DNA of 64,000 nt from Vibrio coralliilyticus (GTDB lineage: Bacteria; Pseudomonadota; Gammaproteobacteria; Enterobacterales; Vibrionaceae), in the NCBI RefSeq assembly GCF_024449095.1, contig NZ_CP024627.1, positions 930,001 to 994,000 of the forward strand, written 5' to 3'. Positions 44,892 to 55,405 of the stretch are shown piece after piece (within the stretch, counting starts at the first letter, position 1; the number at the start of each line of letters is the position of its first letter). The notes beneath the pieces are model-generated. The model made no database searches, was not told the DNA's origin, and saw nothing but the letters and a program-made list of their open reading frames with translations. The position numbers were made by a program, and so were the translations under genes.

Positions 44892-44919
44892 AGCAGCGGT
44901 GAGCCCGCTGCTTTTTTTA
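44892..44919 (+). terminator. Terminator of lapAB
   Basis: AGCAGCGG (44892-44899), five-base loop, CCGCTGCT (44905-44912), then T to 44918. Confidence 0.8.
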
Positions 44920-44947
44920 GATATGTATGAATTAAGTAGGAGATGAA

Positions 44948-45646
44948 ATGATTGACCAAAAAGTTATTGTTGCACTGGATTACGACAATCAAGCAGAAGC
45001 ATTGGCTTTTGTCGATAGAATTGATCCAAATTCTTGTCGATTAAAAGTGGGCAAAGAAATGTTCACGCTGTTTGGTCCTGATTTCGTTAAAGAGCTACAT
45101 AAGCGCGGCTTTTCAGTATTCTTAGACCTTAAATTTCATGATATTCCAAACACCTGTTCAAAAGCTGTGCGCGCAGCAGCAGAGCTAGGGGTGTGGATGG
45201 TTAATGTTCATGCGAGTGGTGGTGAGCGCATGATGGCGGCATCACGTGAGATTCTTGAGCCTTATGGGAAACAACGCCCGCTATTGATCGGTGTGACGGT
45301 GTTGACCAGTATGGAACAAAGCGACTTAGCTGGTATTGGGCTCAACATTGAGCCTAAAGAGCAGGTAATTCGCTTAGCTTCGTTAACCCAAAATTCAGGT
45401 CTTGATGGCGTAGTATGTTCCGCTCAGGAATCTTCTATGCTGAAAGGTGAGTTAGGTAAGAGCTTTAAACTTGTAACGCCTGGAATTCGTCCTGTTGGCG
45501 CTGCGGTTGGGGATCAAAAGCGTATCATGACACCTGCTGATGCGATTCAAGCGGGTTCAGATTATTTGGTTATAGGTCGGCCAATTACTCAAGCACCGGA
45601 TCCAGCGAGCGTATTATCAGAAATCAACCAATCTTTGATGATCTAA
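44948..45646 (+). CDS. pyrF: Orotidine 5'-phosphate decarboxylase
   Basis: Last step of UMP synthesis. The 232 residues form a TIM barrel with the catalytic Asp-Lys network in [12 protein letters not shown] (about 58-69), [10 protein letters not shown], and the phosphate-binding TPGIRPVG and YLVIGRPIT. Ribosome site TAGGAGATGAA is clear. Order lapA-lapB-pyrF is as in E. coli. Confidence 0.97.
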   Translation: MIDQKVIVALDYDNQAEALAFVDRIDPNSCRLKVGKEMFTLFGPDFVKELHKRGFSVFLDLKFHDIPNTCSKAVRAAAELGVWMVNVHASGGERMMAASREILEPYGKQRPLLIGVTVLTSMEQSDLAGIGLNIEPKEQVIRLASLTQNSGLDGVVCSAQESSMLKGELGKSFKLVTPGIRPVGAAVGDQKRIMTPADAIQAGSDYLVIGRPITQAPDPASVLSEINQSLMI

Positions 45647-45674
45647 ATTTTTTGAAAACTGTCAGCGAGCCTAA

Positions 45675-45743
45675 ATTCCGTTCACTGTGAAGTAATACAA
45701 TACGCTTAATGAGAAAGGGTGCCAAACGGAATCCTTTCTCATT
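45675..45743. other. Pseudoknot-capable element between pyrF and miaE
   Basis: Helix B: AATGAGAAAGG (45708-45718) pairs perfectly over 11 bases with CCTTTCTCATT (45733-45743). Helix A: ATTCCGTT (45675-45682) pairs perfectly with AACGGAAT (45725-45732), which lies in the loop of helix B and directly abuts its 3' arm. That is the arrangement of an H-type pseudoknot. It lies between converging genes, so termination is its simplest role, but there is no T run. Confidence 0.5.
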
Positions 45744-45762
45744 GTGGTAGTGGCATGGTTAA

Positions 45763-46539
45763 CTAACTTTGGATTGGTATACCACTGTGGAACTTAAAAT
45801 CTTTATCAGGGCTAGAAATTAGTTCTGCCTCTAGCTTTCCGAAATAGGTAACGCGCGCCGAAATATCCTCCCCAGCGATTTCTTCAGCTAAGCATAGGTA
45901 ATCCTGATAATGACGAGCTTCAGAGCGCAATAGTGAAACATAAAATTTAGCGATATCATCGTCCATATGAGGTGCAAGTTTGGCAAAGCGCTCACACGAG
46001 CGCGCCTCAATGTAGGCTCCAATGATCAATTTGTCGATCAGTGTTTGTGGTTCATAGGTTGCCATTTTGGCTAAAAGGCTTTTGGCGTAACGACTGGCTT
46101 GAACTGGCTCGTAAGCGATGCCTCGGCTATCCATGATTTCCAGAACTTGATAAAAGTGATGTAACTCTTCTTTAATTAAAAGCACCATCTTATCGATTAA
46201 ATCTTGGCTATAGGGGGAATTTGATTTAGCCATAATCGCTTTGGATATATTGCTTTTACCTTTCAACGTTTCTAGGTCACCTACTTTTCGATATGCAAAG
46301 TCTTCATAGGGTTTAAACCAGTCTAATAGGTTATGCGCACTGTTTTTATCAACGGCATATTTACGAATAAGGTACATAGCTGACTGGCCAGCCTTTAACT
46401 CACACAACAGGTGATCGATCAGAATTGTTTTTAGGTTTTCGGCTTTTCGAGCTTCTGTTATCCAGGCTCCGGGGGTCGAGCATTGAAGAAAGTTATTGAT
46501 AGGCTGCAGTAAAGAATCGTAGTTTTTTAAATCGATCAT
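45763..46539 (-). CDS. miaE: tRNA-(2-methylthio-cis-zeatin/ms2io6A37) hydroxylase MiaE
   Basis: Non-haem di-iron oxygenase that hydroxylates the isopentenyl group of ms2i6A37 in tRNAs reading UNN codons. About 258 residues, helical, with the carboxylate/histidine ligands in KEELHHFYQVLEI, YIEARSCERFAKL and RSEARHYQDYL. The N-terminus NFLQCSTPGAWITEARK matches Salmonella MiaE as I recall it. I use the ATG at 46539; another three codons upstream (46548) is equally possible, and neither has a good ribosome site. E. coli lacks this gene. It needs oxygen, so the modification reports aerobiosis. Confidence 0.85.
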   Translation of the reverse strand: MIDLKNYDSLLQPINNFLQCSTPGAWITEARKAENLKTILIDHLLCELKAGQSAMYLIRKYAVDKNSAHNLLDWFKPYEDFAYRKVGDLETLKGKSNISKAIMAKSNSPYSQDLIDKMVLLIKEELHHFYQVLEIMDSRGIAYEPVQASRYAKSLLAKMATYEPQTLIDKLIIGAYIEARSCERFAKLAPHMDDDIAKFYVSLLRSEARHYQDYLCLAEEIAGEDISARVTYFGKLEAELISSPDKDFKFHSGIPIQS

Positions 46540-46550
46540 GATAAACATTT

Positions 46551-46585
46551 AATAAAATAGAAAAGGTCGCCAGCAGCGACCTTTT
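46551..46585 (-). terminator. Terminator between the coiled-coil gene and miaE
   Basis: AAAAGGTCGC (46561-46570), loop CAGCA, GCGACCTTTT (46576-46585): ten perfect pairs, followed on the minus strand by CTATTTTATT. It is only about 12-21 bases upstream of miaE, so read-through is likely if miaE has no promoter of its own. Confidence 0.6.
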
Positions 46586-46607
46586 GAAATAGGCAGTGGG
46601 AATTATA

Positions 46608-47372
46608 TTACCACTTTTTCTTTTCACCAAAGAGCTCATCCATATCATTTTTACGTTGGTCTTCTTCAATCTGATGAAGTTCTTCAGCGTTTTTAGACTG
46701 GCGTTTTTGCTCTAGTTCATCATACATTTCCTGAAGCTTTTCTCTGGCTTGGTTGGAATAGTTATCATTTTTGGTGCTAAGTGCATCAAGACCTTTACGC
46801 AGTAGCTGGATAGCTGTGCCAGGTTGGCCACGTACAATCGAATCATTGGCACGTTTAATGACATTTTCAATGTTAATCCGAACTTGGATAGTTTCTAGCC
46901 GAGCATTTTCTGCCACATAAGCTTGAGTTTCAAAACGACCTTTATTGTGTTCACTGCGGATGGTATCACGTAAACGCTTGACCAACTTAAGCATCACTAT
47001 CGCTTGTTTGTCACTGCTTGGTGTCTTGAATGTGGTGCTTTCTCCACTTTTATTATCGTCTTTAAGCTGCTTAATTTGCTGTTTAACGTGTGCGACACGT
47101 TGTTCAAGTTGTTTATTCTTAGGATCGAGTTCATACATGCTTTCAACAGCATCCAAGATTCGATTATTTAAGCAAATCAATAAATCTTTGCTGTATGGCA
47201 TGTGGTGCGCGTGACCAATGAGCTCTTCCGTCGCGTCAATGATAGCAAGGTATCTGGCACCTTCCTGCTTCCTAGCAGTTTCAACTTTCACTTTGTACTG
47301 GAGCATGATGTTATAGCCAAGCACTAACACCAGTAAGATGGCAACTAAAGCTATGATTAACCCAATATTCAT
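46608..47372 (-). CDS. Uncharacterised membrane-anchored coiled-coil protein
   Basis: 254 residues. One N-terminal TM helix (about 3-25, IGLIIALVAILLVLVLGYNIM) is followed by a long charged helical region, with heptad-like stretches around 100-125 (KQLEQRVAHVKQQIKQLKDD) and 205-245 (YSNQAREKLQEMYDELEQK), ending GEKKKW. The layout implies an inner-membrane anchor with a cytoplasmic rod. I do not recognise a named family; it looks like a conserved hypothetical found beside cysB in vibrios. It is divergent from cysB and upstream of miaE on the same strand. Possible roles (scaffold, septum or envelope protein) are guesses. Confidence 0.7.
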   Translation of the reverse strand: MNIGLIIALVAILLVLVLGYNIMLQYKVKVETARKQEGARYLAIIDATEELIGHAHHMPYSKDLLICLNNRILDAVESMYELDPKNKQLEQRVAHVKQQIKQLKDDNKSGESTTFKTPSSDKQAIVMLKLVKRLRDTIRSEHNKGRFETQAYVAENARLETIQVRINIENVIKRANDSIVRGQPGTAIQLLRKGLDALSTKNDNYSNQAREKLQEMYDELEQKRQSKNAEELHQIEEDQRKNDMDELFGEKKKW

Positions 47373-47651
47373 AAATTCCGTATCTTATGTTTTGTTGGCT
47401 AGCGAACAAGGATACACGATTCTTAAGAACCACTGCACCTATTTTGTATTATTACGTTTCCATGGCTAATTATTAACGAAAACTCTGATCTATGAGTGAT
47501 TTTTGAGTTATTGCTTACAAAAAACTCATCCAAACCAGAAATTCTTCTTTTATAAAGAACCCAAATAGTGAAATGGGGTATCAATTTCAACCAAGAGGCG
47601 TTATAACTAAATATTATAAACTATATTTGCTCATAATGGGGCGTCGAGTAA

Positions 47652-48644
<993 letters not shown>

Positions 48645-48697
48645 AACTTTCTTCTGATTATGCTTCCCTCTAGAATATCTCCTTGTCAGGGGGAAGT

Positions 48698-49894
48698 ATG
48701 CAAAACACATTTTTACAACTCGATTCATTTCTTTATTCTTATCAGAACTTATGGCGTTTTGAGCCATTCTTTTCCAGTATTGATCAACAGTTACCATGGC
48801 ATGACGATTACCCTGAATTGTGTGACTGGCTCATGCAGCTGGATCATGGTCAGATTGAGTCGCTCAAGTCTGACTCACGTGCTCTAACTGACGCTTTGCA
48901 AGCCTTTATCCCTGATTTAGAGGTAGCTTCCGTTCTCACTCAACTTCCTGTGACTCTTTTGCAAGGGCTGCAATTAGACAGAGGTTTAGATGCCGGAGTT
49001 CCTGGGAGAAAACTTGAGCAAATAGTTTCGATGGGAGAAGCTGCGCTACAGTCTCATCAAGGCAGTGAATGGCTAGAGTGGTGCTCAGGTAAAGGTTTCT
49101 TAGGAAGGCTCCTTGCTAGTCAAAGTCAGCAACCTGTGACCAGTTTCGAGTTTCAGAAAAAACTGTGTGAATCAGGGCAGAGAGAAGCGGATAAACACTC
49201 TTTACCGATGACATTCATTCAAGGTGATGCTTTGTCTGCGGATGCGGTTCGCGCCCTCAACCCCAATCAACATGCCGTAGCTTTACATGCATGCGGTGAT
49301 TTACATGTATCACTAATAGAAAAAGCGGTCTTAGTCGGATTACCTGCAATAACGATTTCTCCTTGCTGTTATCACCTGATTCAACACGACCAATACCAAA
49401 CTTTATCTCGGCTGGCCAAATCTTCATCGCTTGTACTCACACTATCTGAGTTAAGAATACCGCTTCAAGAAACTGTCACGGGTGGAGAAAGAGTTAAGCG
49501 GCATCGTTTTCAAGAAATGAGTTATCGGCTAGGGTTTGATTTACTATTGAGAGAAGCAGGAAGGTATCAAGACTATGTGCCCATACCGAGTATTAAAAAG
49601 TCTTTATTAGCCGATGGTTTTGAGTCTTTCTGTTACTGGGCGGCAGAAAAAAAACAGTTAGCTTTACCTGTTGATGTTTCCTTCCGTGAGTTTCAATTAA
49701 AAGGTGAGCTACGTTATTGGCAGATGGAGCGATTGAGTCTCGTTCAGCAGCATTTTCGTCGTAGCCTTGAAATGTGGTTAGTACTCGATAAAGCGTTATA
49801 CCTTGCTGAGCATGGTTACGAGGTTTCAGTTGAAATGTTTTGTGAGAAGAAAATCACGCCGAGAAATATTCTTATTCAAGCGGTTAAAAAATAG
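48698..49894 (+). CDS. SAM-dependent methyltransferase, TRMT13/METTL25-like fold
   Basis: 398 residues. A Rossmann methyltransferase core occupies about 125-270: EWLEWCSGKGFLGRLLA (SAM-binding loop), FEFQKKLC, HACGDLH and SPCCYH. The HACGDLH and PCCYH motifs are those of the Methyltransf_32 group, which includes eukaryotic TRMT13, METTL25 and GSTCD. The N-terminal 120 and C-terminal 130 residues are helical and unassigned. ATG 48698 has AGGGGGAA five bases upstream, so I reject the in-frame TTG at 48683. The substrate is unknown; tRNA or a protein are reasonable guesses from the family. It follows cysB by 53 bases. Confidence 0.75.
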   Translation: MQNTFLQLDSFLYSYQNLWRFEPFFSSIDQQLPWHDDYPELCDWLMQLDHGQIESLKSDSRALTDALQAFIPDLEVASVLTQLPVTLLQGLQLDRGLDAGVPGRKLEQIVSMGEAALQSHQGSEWLEWCSGKGFLGRLLASQSQQPVTSFEFQKKLCESGQREADKHSLPMTFIQGDALSADAVRALNPNQHAVALHACGDLHVSLIEKAVLVGLPAITISPCCYHLIQHDQYQTLSRLAKSSSLVLTLSELRIPLQETVTGGERVKRHRFQEMSYRLGFDLLLREAGRYQDYVPIPSIKKSLLADGFESFCYWAAEKKQLALPVDVSFREFQLKGELRYWQMERLSLVQQHFRRSLEMWLVLDKALYLAEHGYEVSVEMFCEKKITPRNILIQAVKK

Positions 49895-49977
49895 CCGAAT
49901 ACACACCTCTAAATTTGTTGATTTATTGTTAAAACTCCCTTTCAATTTTTCTAAGTTATTGGTAATAATGAGTGATG

Positions 49978-49994
49978 TGCACAGAAAATGTGCA
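49978..49994. promoter_or_regulatory. Dyad in the promoter region of the TrpX-type ABC operon
   Basis: TGCACA-GAAAA-TGTGCA (49978-49994) is a perfect 6-base dyad. TATATAAA (50009-50016) is a good -10, and the dyad overlaps the place where its -35 should be, consistent with a repressor. The regulator is not identified. Confidence 0.4.
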
Positions 49995-50067
49995 ACTCAA
50001 TCAATAAGTATATAAAGAACATCCGCACACAACATCACATCAATAATGCTGAAATCAAGGAGTTGAG

Positions 50068-51033
50068 ATGAAAGCAGGAAACGTTATTGCAGCTGCTGTA
50101 CTGGCAGGTGCAGCTCTACTGTCATCAACAAGTATCATGGCCAAAACAGCAAAAGTCGCAGTTTCTCAGATCGTTGAACACCCTGCGCTAGATGCCACTC
50201 GTCAGGGGCTGATAGATGGCCTTAAAGCGAAAGGCTATGAACAAGGTGAAAATCTTGAGTTTGACTACAAAACGGCACAAGGAAACCCAGCGATTGCGGT
50301 ACAAATTGCTCGCCAATATGTAGGTGAAAAGCCAGATGTGCTGGTAGGAATCGCTACTCCAACCGCACAAGCGCTTGTGTCTGCAACACGCACTATACCT
50401 GTGGTCTTTACAGCCGTCACAGACCCTGTTGGTGCCAAGCTAGTTAAAAGCATGGAGAAACCAGGAAAGAACGTGACGGGCCTTTCGGATCTATCGCCAG
50501 TTAGTCAACATGTCGAGCTGATTAAAGAGATTATGCCGGATGTGAAATCGATTGGTGTTGTCTTTAACCCGGGTGAAGCAAATGCAGTGACCTTGGTGAA
50601 GCTACTTAAAGAGAGTGCCAAAGCACAGGGAATTGAAGTTGTTGAAGCAACAGCATTAAAAAGTGCAGATGTTCAGTCCGCGACGCAAGCAATTGCAGAA
50701 AAATCGGATGTGATTTACGCGCCAACTGATAACACGGTTGCAAGTGCAATAGAAGGGATGATTGTTGCGGCGAATCAGGCGAAAACCCCGGTTCTGGGCG
50801 GTGCGACTTCCTACGTTGAAAAAGGCGCTATTGCTAGTTTAGGTTTTGATTACTATCAGGTTGGAGTTCAAACGGCAGACTACGTGGCGGCGATTCTTGA
50901 AGGCTCGGAGCCTGGCTCATTGGATGTGAAGGTTGCCAAGGGGTCAGATCTGGTCATCAATGCGACAGCAGCCAAAAAGCTAGGTGTTACGATTCCTACC
51001 TCTGTTCTTGACCGAGCGACCAAGGTTAAGTAA
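50068..51033 (+). CDS. ABC transporter substrate-binding protein, TrpX-like
   Basis: 321 residues with a signal peptide (about 1-25, ending SIMA) and the two-lobed ABC_sub_bind fold (PF04392 type): VAVSQIVEHPALDATRQG, GIATPTAQAL, IPVVFTAVTDPVGAKLV, PTDNTVASA, GFDYYQVG. Members bind aromatic amino acids (TrpX) or purine-like ligands; the ligand here is not evident. Start has AAGGAGTTGAG. It is the first gene of a three-gene importer. Confidence 0.85.
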   Translation: MKAGNVIAAAVLAGAALLSSTSIMAKTAKVAVSQIVEHPALDATRQGLIDGLKAKGYEQGENLEFDYKTAQGNPAIAVQIARQYVGEKPDVLVGIATPTAQALVSATRTIPVVFTAVTDPVGAKLVKSMEKPGKNVTGLSDLSPVSQHVELIKEIMPDVKSIGVVFNPGEANAVTLVKLLKESAKAQGIEVVEATALKSADVQSATQAIAEKSDVIYAPTDNTVASAIEGMIVAANQAKTPVLGGATSYVEKGAIASLGFDYYQVGVQTADYVAAILEGSEPGSLDVKVAKGSDLVINATAAKKLGVTIPTSVLDRATKVK

Positions 51034-51089
51034 CCCAAGATGAGAGTGCGTAATGCGCTCTCTTGTTCAAAGCAGAAAAGGGAGTGGGT

Positions 51090-52034
51090 ATGTCTGCTTT
51101 TGCTTTTTTTGGCGCGCTTGAGATTGGCTTGTTGTATGGCTTAGTGGCTCTGGGCGTTTATCTTACTTTCCGGGTTCTGGATTTTCCCGATTTAAGTGTT
51201 GACGGTAGTTTCCCAATGGGTGCTGCTGTGGCAGCAACGGCAATTGTCGCGGGCATTAATCCGTGGGTCGCAACCGTTATGGCTATATTGGCTGGTTCAG
51301 CGACTGGTTGGGTAACGGCCTTTTTGGCTGTACGCTGTGGGATTCTTCACTTACTAGCCTCTATTCTTACTATGATCGCGGCTTTCTCTATTAACATTCG
51401 CATAATGGGCCGACCCAATATGGCTCTACTAGGGGAAGAGACAATCCTGACCCCTTTTGAGACGATTGGTGATCCAATGTTGATGAGGCCATTACTTGTC
51501 GGTGTGCTCGTCTTGATTTCTGCTTGGTTTGTCGTGCGGTTACTAAACAGTGATTTTGGGTTAGGGCTACGTGCAACGGGAGTGAATGCGCGTATGGTGT
51601 CCTCTCAAGGCGGCAGCACGTCCTTTTACACATACTTTGGATTGGCGCTGTCTAATGGCTTTGTGGGTTTTGCTGGGGCTTTGTTTGCACAGACCAACAG
51701 TTTTGCTGACGTCACCTCTGGTGTCGGGACAATTGTGGTCGGTTTAGCTGCTGTTATTTTAGGGCAGACGCTCATTCCGGGACGAAAGATATGGGTGGCT
51801 GTATTGGCTGTTATCGTTGGGTCTGTACTGTATCGGCTCGCAGTGGCATTCGCTCTGAGTACAGGAATGTTTGGTCTACAGGCTTCTGATCTAAACTTGG
51901 TCACAGCGGTTCTGGTGGCGATTGCGCTCATTGCACCGAAGTTAAAAGGAAACATCAAAGCAAAAAAGCCTAACACGCCTGCGCAAGGAAAAACGAGGTC
52001 TGTGCAGGTTGAAAAGTCAGGAGATACAGTATGA
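51090..52034 (+). CDS. ABC transporter permease, TrpY-like
   Basis: 314 residues with about eight to nine TM helices and the BPD_transp_2 (LivH/RbsC-like) features RVLDFPDLSVDGSFPMGAA and GLRATGVNARMVSSQG. A basic C-terminal tail follows. ATG 51090 is preceded by AAAGGGAG; the in-frame TTG at 51063 would run through that site. It overlaps the ATPase gene by four bases. Confidence 0.85.
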   Translation: MSAFAFFGALEIGLLYGLVALGVYLTFRVLDFPDLSVDGSFPMGAAVAATAIVAGINPWVATVMAILAGSATGWVTAFLAVRCGILHLLASILTMIAAFSINIRIMGRPNMALLGEETILTPFETIGDPMLMRPLLVGVLVLISAWFVVRLLNSDFGLGLRATGVNARMVSSQGGSTSFYTYFGLALSNGFVGFAGALFAQTNSFADVTSGVGTIVVGLAAVILGQTLIPGRKIWVAVLAVIVGSVLYRLAVAFALSTGMFGLQASDLNLVTAVLVAIALIAPKLKGNIKAKKPNTPAQGKTRSVQVEKSGDTV

Positions 52035-52825
52035 TTCAGCTGGAAAATATCCAAGTGACGTTTAACCCTGGAACCATTTTAGAAAACCCTGCGCTTAAAG
52101 GTGTCTCTTTAGAGGTGCCAGAACATCAGTTTTTGACAGTTATTGGTTCAAATGGTGCAGGTAAATCGACATTACTTGGGGCTGTAACGGGTGAAACACC
52201 TATGCTTGGCGGCCGAGTTATTATCGACAAGCTCGATGTGACTAAGCTGTCGGTTGATCAAAGAGCTCGCCAGTGTGCAAGAGTTTTTCAAGACCCGCTC
52301 GCGGGTACTTGTGGCGATCTGACGATAGAAGAGAACATGGCTTTAGCTTATATGCGGGGCAAAAAGCGTGGCTGGAGTCTGTCTTTATCAAGTAAGCGTC
52401 GCGAACTGTTTCAAGAGCGTATCAGCATTCTTGGCTTAGGCTTAGAAAACCGGCTAGGGGACAATATTGGTCTGTTATCGGGAGGCCAGCGTCAGGCGGT
52501 GAGCCTTGTCATGGCAACCCTTTCTGATAGTAAACTATTGTTACTTGATGAGCATACAGCGGCACTAGACCCTAGAATGGCGTCATTTATCATTGATTTA
52601 ACCAAGAAGATAGTGACTGAGTTTAATCTGACGGTGATGATGGTGACACATTCCATGAAAGATGCACTAGCGTGTGGTGACCGAACTGTGATGCTGCATC
52701 AAGGGGAAGTCGTACTCGATGTTGCTGGACAACAAAGAGCTAACATGAAAGTCCCAGATTTGTTGGAGATGTTCTCTAAAGTCAGAGGAGAAGAGTTGGC
52801 AGATGACAGTCTGCTTCTTAATTAG
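52031..52825 (+). CDS. ABC transporter ATP-binding protein, TrpZ-like
   Basis: 264 residues. Walker A GSNGAGKST, Q-loop VFQDPLAG, signature LLSGGQRQAVSLVMA, Walker B LLLLDEHTAALDP and switch His in VTHSMKDAL. The Glu-His after Walker B (DEHTAALDP) is typical of this small TrpZ-like group. It energises the preceding permease. Last gene of the operon. Confidence 0.88.
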   Translation: MIQLENIQVTFNPGTILENPALKGVSLEVPEHQFLTVIGSNGAGKSTLLGAVTGETPMLGGRVIIDKLDVTKLSVDQRARQCARVFQDPLAGTCGDLTIEENMALAYMRGKKRGWSLSLSSKRRELFQERISILGLGLENRLGDNIGLLSGGQRQAVSLVMATLSDSKLLLLDEHTAALDPRMASFIIDLTKKIVTEFNLTVMMVTHSMKDALACGDRTVMLHQGEVVLDVAGQQRANMKVPDLLEMFSKVRGEELADDSLLLN

Positions 52826-52930
52826 AACTCAAAAATGTAGCGATATCCTACGTGTTGCTTTACTGCCTTTGTCATTGCAAGCAGTATGCTGGCGATGACG
52901 ATAAAATAGCGGCAAGAGCTAATGAGGGCT

Positions 52931-53884
52931 TTAAACTGTACAAAGTTTGTCTTGGTAGGCTTTGATACGCTCTACAATCGGCTCTGCCTTGTTAAAGGTA
53001 CGAATTTCACGAAATAGCTCATTGGCTTCAGGGTACTCATGACGTAAATATGAGAACCATTGCTTGACTCTATTAGGGTAATACAGCCCTTTGTCCCCTT
53101 TCATTTCGTATTGAGAGTAGAGCAGCAGCAGTTTAACCACTTCAGCCCATGGCATCACGGTATGATTATGTTTAACCACATTACCCAAGTTAGGCACATT
53201 GAAAGCCCCGCGACATACCATTAGTGAGTCAACACCTGTGGTTTCGATACAGGCTTGACCGTCTTCGTAGTTCCAAATCTCGCCATTGGCAATTAAGGGG
53301 ATAGTAAAGCGTTGACGAATCTGGTTGATATAGTCCCACTTAATCTCGCTGGCCTTATAACCACCCGTTTTTGTGCGTGCGTGAACAGTGAGCTCGTCTG
53401 CACCAGCGCTTTGAATCGCATCTACGATCTCGAAGCAATCTTCAGGGTTATCCCAACCAAGGCGAATTTTGGCCGTGAGCGGAGTGCCTTCTGGTACGGC
53501 TTCACGACATGCTTTGACCACACGGTGAATAAGCTCAGGGTGCTGGAGTAGTGCTGCACCACCTTTACTTTTGTTTACTAGCTTTGCTGGGCAGCCGAAG
53601 TTGATATCAACGCCTTTCGCTCCCAGTTCAGCGGCGCGAATGGCATTTTCCGCCATCCAATGAGGATCTTGGCCGAGAAGTTGGATGTGGACAGGAACAC
53701 CAGACTTCGTTTGTGATCCTTGCTTTAACTCTGGGCAGAGACGGTAGAATACGTGCTCAGGAAGTAGCTGATCAACCACGCGAACGAATTCCGTGACACA
53801 CAGATCATAGTCGTTGATGTCAGTTAATATCTCTCGCATTAAATGGTCTAACACGCCCTCCATAGGGCCCAGAACAACTCGCAT
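52931..53884 (-). CDS. dusC: tRNA-dihydrouridine synthase DusC
   Basis: FMN enzyme reducing uridine in the tRNA D-loop (U16 for E. coli DusC). The 317 residues form a TIM barrel with [14 protein letters not shown] at the N-terminus, the catalytic Cys in [22 protein letters not shown], and [11 protein letters not shown], followed by a helical C-terminal RNA-binding domain. The N-terminal [10 protein letters not shown] type fits DusC rather than DusA or DusB. ATG 53884 has AAGGTGA five bases upstream; a GTG at 53893 adds three residues. Confidence 0.9.
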   Translation of the reverse strand: MRVVLGPMEGVLDHLMREILTDINDYDLCVTEFVRVVDQLLPEHVFYRLCPELKQGSQTKSGVPVHIQLLGQDPHWMAENAIRAAELGAKGVDINFGCPAKLVNKSKGGAALLQHPELIHRVVKACREAVPEGTPLTAKIRLGWDNPEDCFEIVDAIQSAGADELTVHARTKTGGYKASEIKWDYINQIRQRFTIPLIANGEIWNYEDGQACIETTGVDSLMVCRGAFNVPNLGNVVKHNHTVMPWAEVVKLLLLYSQYEMKGDKGLYYPNRVKQWFSYLRHEYPEANELFREIRTFNKAEPIVERIKAYQDKLCTV

Positions 53885-54109
53885 AAAAATCACCTTAGAA
53901 TCAGGAGGCGTGATTTTAGAGATTTCGCTGCGAGATGTCTAACAACGAAACATCATTTTTTCTCATTGCTTTGCTCTATAGACTCTAATAAAGAGAGGAA
54001 GGGGCGAGAATATGAAGATAGCGTAAAGCGATGCTCTGGAAGACTGAGTGACCCCCAGCTTTTTATAGGGTTATAATGGCGCTAGAATCTTGCAACACTG
54101 AATCAGATA

Positions 54110-54724
54110 ATGACTTATCAACTACTGACACTTGAACCATCCCAAACTGAAGAATCTGCACTGTATCTTGAAGGCGTCACCTTGGCGGCAAATTTGGCGA
54201 CAAGGCCACTTGCGCCAGAAAGTTGGTTGCCTAGCCTTTTCTCTGAGCAAGCACCGGCTGTTAAGGCGGAGGTTGAAGGTCATATAAATCAGCAATACAG
54301 CTATTTAAAGCGCAATGAATATTCTTTGTTGTCCTTGCTTAATGAAGAGCAGCGTGACGAGCAGCTCGCTGATTTCGCTGAAGGTTTTATGATGCTCTGG
54401 CCCACCATCGAAGAGCAATGGGCGGAAACGTCTATCGGTGATGGGACATTACGCATGCTACAAGCTTTGCTAACTACAATGATGTTGGCAATCGATGAAG
54501 AGCAGACTCAAGCACAAATGGAAGAGGCAGGTATCGAAACGCCACCGGCACTAAATGACTTTCTTGGTCAGCTGGATTTGATGATTAATGAAGTCGCACA
54601 AGCGGCAGATGAAGCCATGGTTGGTGCCAAAGCACAAAGTGTAAACCCATTTAAAGATATCGGGCGTAACGACAATTGCCCGTGTGGTAGTGGTAAAAAA
54701 TTCAAACAGTGTTGCGGTCAGTAG
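54110..54724 (+). CDS. UPF0149/YecA-like protein with C-terminal SEC-C motif
   Basis: 204 residues. The N-terminal helical domain (about 10-170) is of the YecA/YgfB (UPF0149) type, with ADFAEGFMMLWPTIEEQW. The last 20 residues are a SEC-C zinc motif, GRNDNCPCGSGKKFKQCC, like the one by which SecA contacts SecB and ribosomes. Function is unknown; YecA of E. coli has been linked to ribosome-associated interactions through this motif. The ribosome site is poor. It is a single gene upstream of lolA. Confidence 0.8.
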   Translation: MTYQLLTLEPSQTEESALYLEGVTLAANLATRPLAPESWLPSLFSEQAPAVKAEVEGHINQQYSYLKRNEYSLLSLLNEEQRDEQLADFAEGFMMLWPTIEEQWAETSIGDGTLRMLQALLTTMMLAIDEEQTQAQMEEAGIETPPALNDFLGQLDLMINEVAQAADEAMVGAKAQSVNPFKDIGRNDNCPCGSGKKFKQCCGQ

Positions 54725-54806
54725 AACAAAGTTAACTTTACCCGGTCAAAACAGTATCTAAACCGAGGTATAACGTCGTATTCGCGACGAAATAGGATGA
54801 TAAAGA

Positions 54807-55403
54807 ATGAAGAAATTAGCCGCGTTGTTTTTCCTTAGCTTCTCCGTCATCGCAGCGCCCAAAGATGAATTGAGCCAGCGACTGCAACTGACTGATGGGT
54901 TTAGTGCGGATTTTTCACAGCAGTTGATCAGCCCTGAAGGGGAAATGTTGACGGAAGGTGAAGGCAAAGTCGAAATTGCGCGTCCAAGCTTGTTCCGTTG
55001 GACTACCACGTCACCAGATGAGAATGTCTTGGTGTCAGATGGTGAATCTCTGTGGTATTACAGCCCTTTCATCGAACAAGTCAGCATTTACTGGCAGGAG
55101 CAAGCTACTGAGCAAACGCCTTTTGTTCTGCTGACTCGCAACCGCGCCAGCGATTGGGAAAACTACAAAGTGTCACAGCAAGGCGATGTGTTTACATTGG
55201 TACCGACCGCAGTGGACACCAATCAGGGACAGTTTAAGCTAGAGATTGATGGTAAAGGTGCGGTGAAGGGCTTTAGTGTTATAGAGCAAGATGGCCAAAA
55301 AAGTACCTTCAAGTTTAATAACATCAAACTGGCTAAACCAAGTGCCGATCGCTTTACCTTTACTATTCCTGAAGGGGTAGAGGTCGACGACCAAAGGAAT
55401 TAA
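54807..55403 (+). CDS. lolA: Outer-membrane lipoprotein carrier protein LolA
   Basis: Periplasmic chaperone that moves lipoproteins from LolCDE to LolB. The 198 residues have a signal peptide (about 1-16, [16 protein letters not shown]), then [19 protein letters not shown] and the conserved Arg-containing [14 protein letters not shown], which contributes to the lipid-binding cavity. It forms an operon with rarA, two bases downstream, the order of E. coli lolA-rarA-serS. Confidence 0.95.
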   Translation: MKKLAALFFLSFSVIAAPKDELSQRLQLTDGFSADFSQQLISPEGEMLTEGEGKVEIARPSLFRWTTTSPDENVLVSDGESLWYYSPFIEQVSIYWQEQATEQTPFVLLTRNRASDWENYKVSQQGDVFTLVPTAVDTNQGQFKLEIDGKGAVKGFSVIEQDGQKSTFKFNNIKLAKPSADRFTFTIPEGVEVDDQRN

Positions 55404-55405
55404 TA

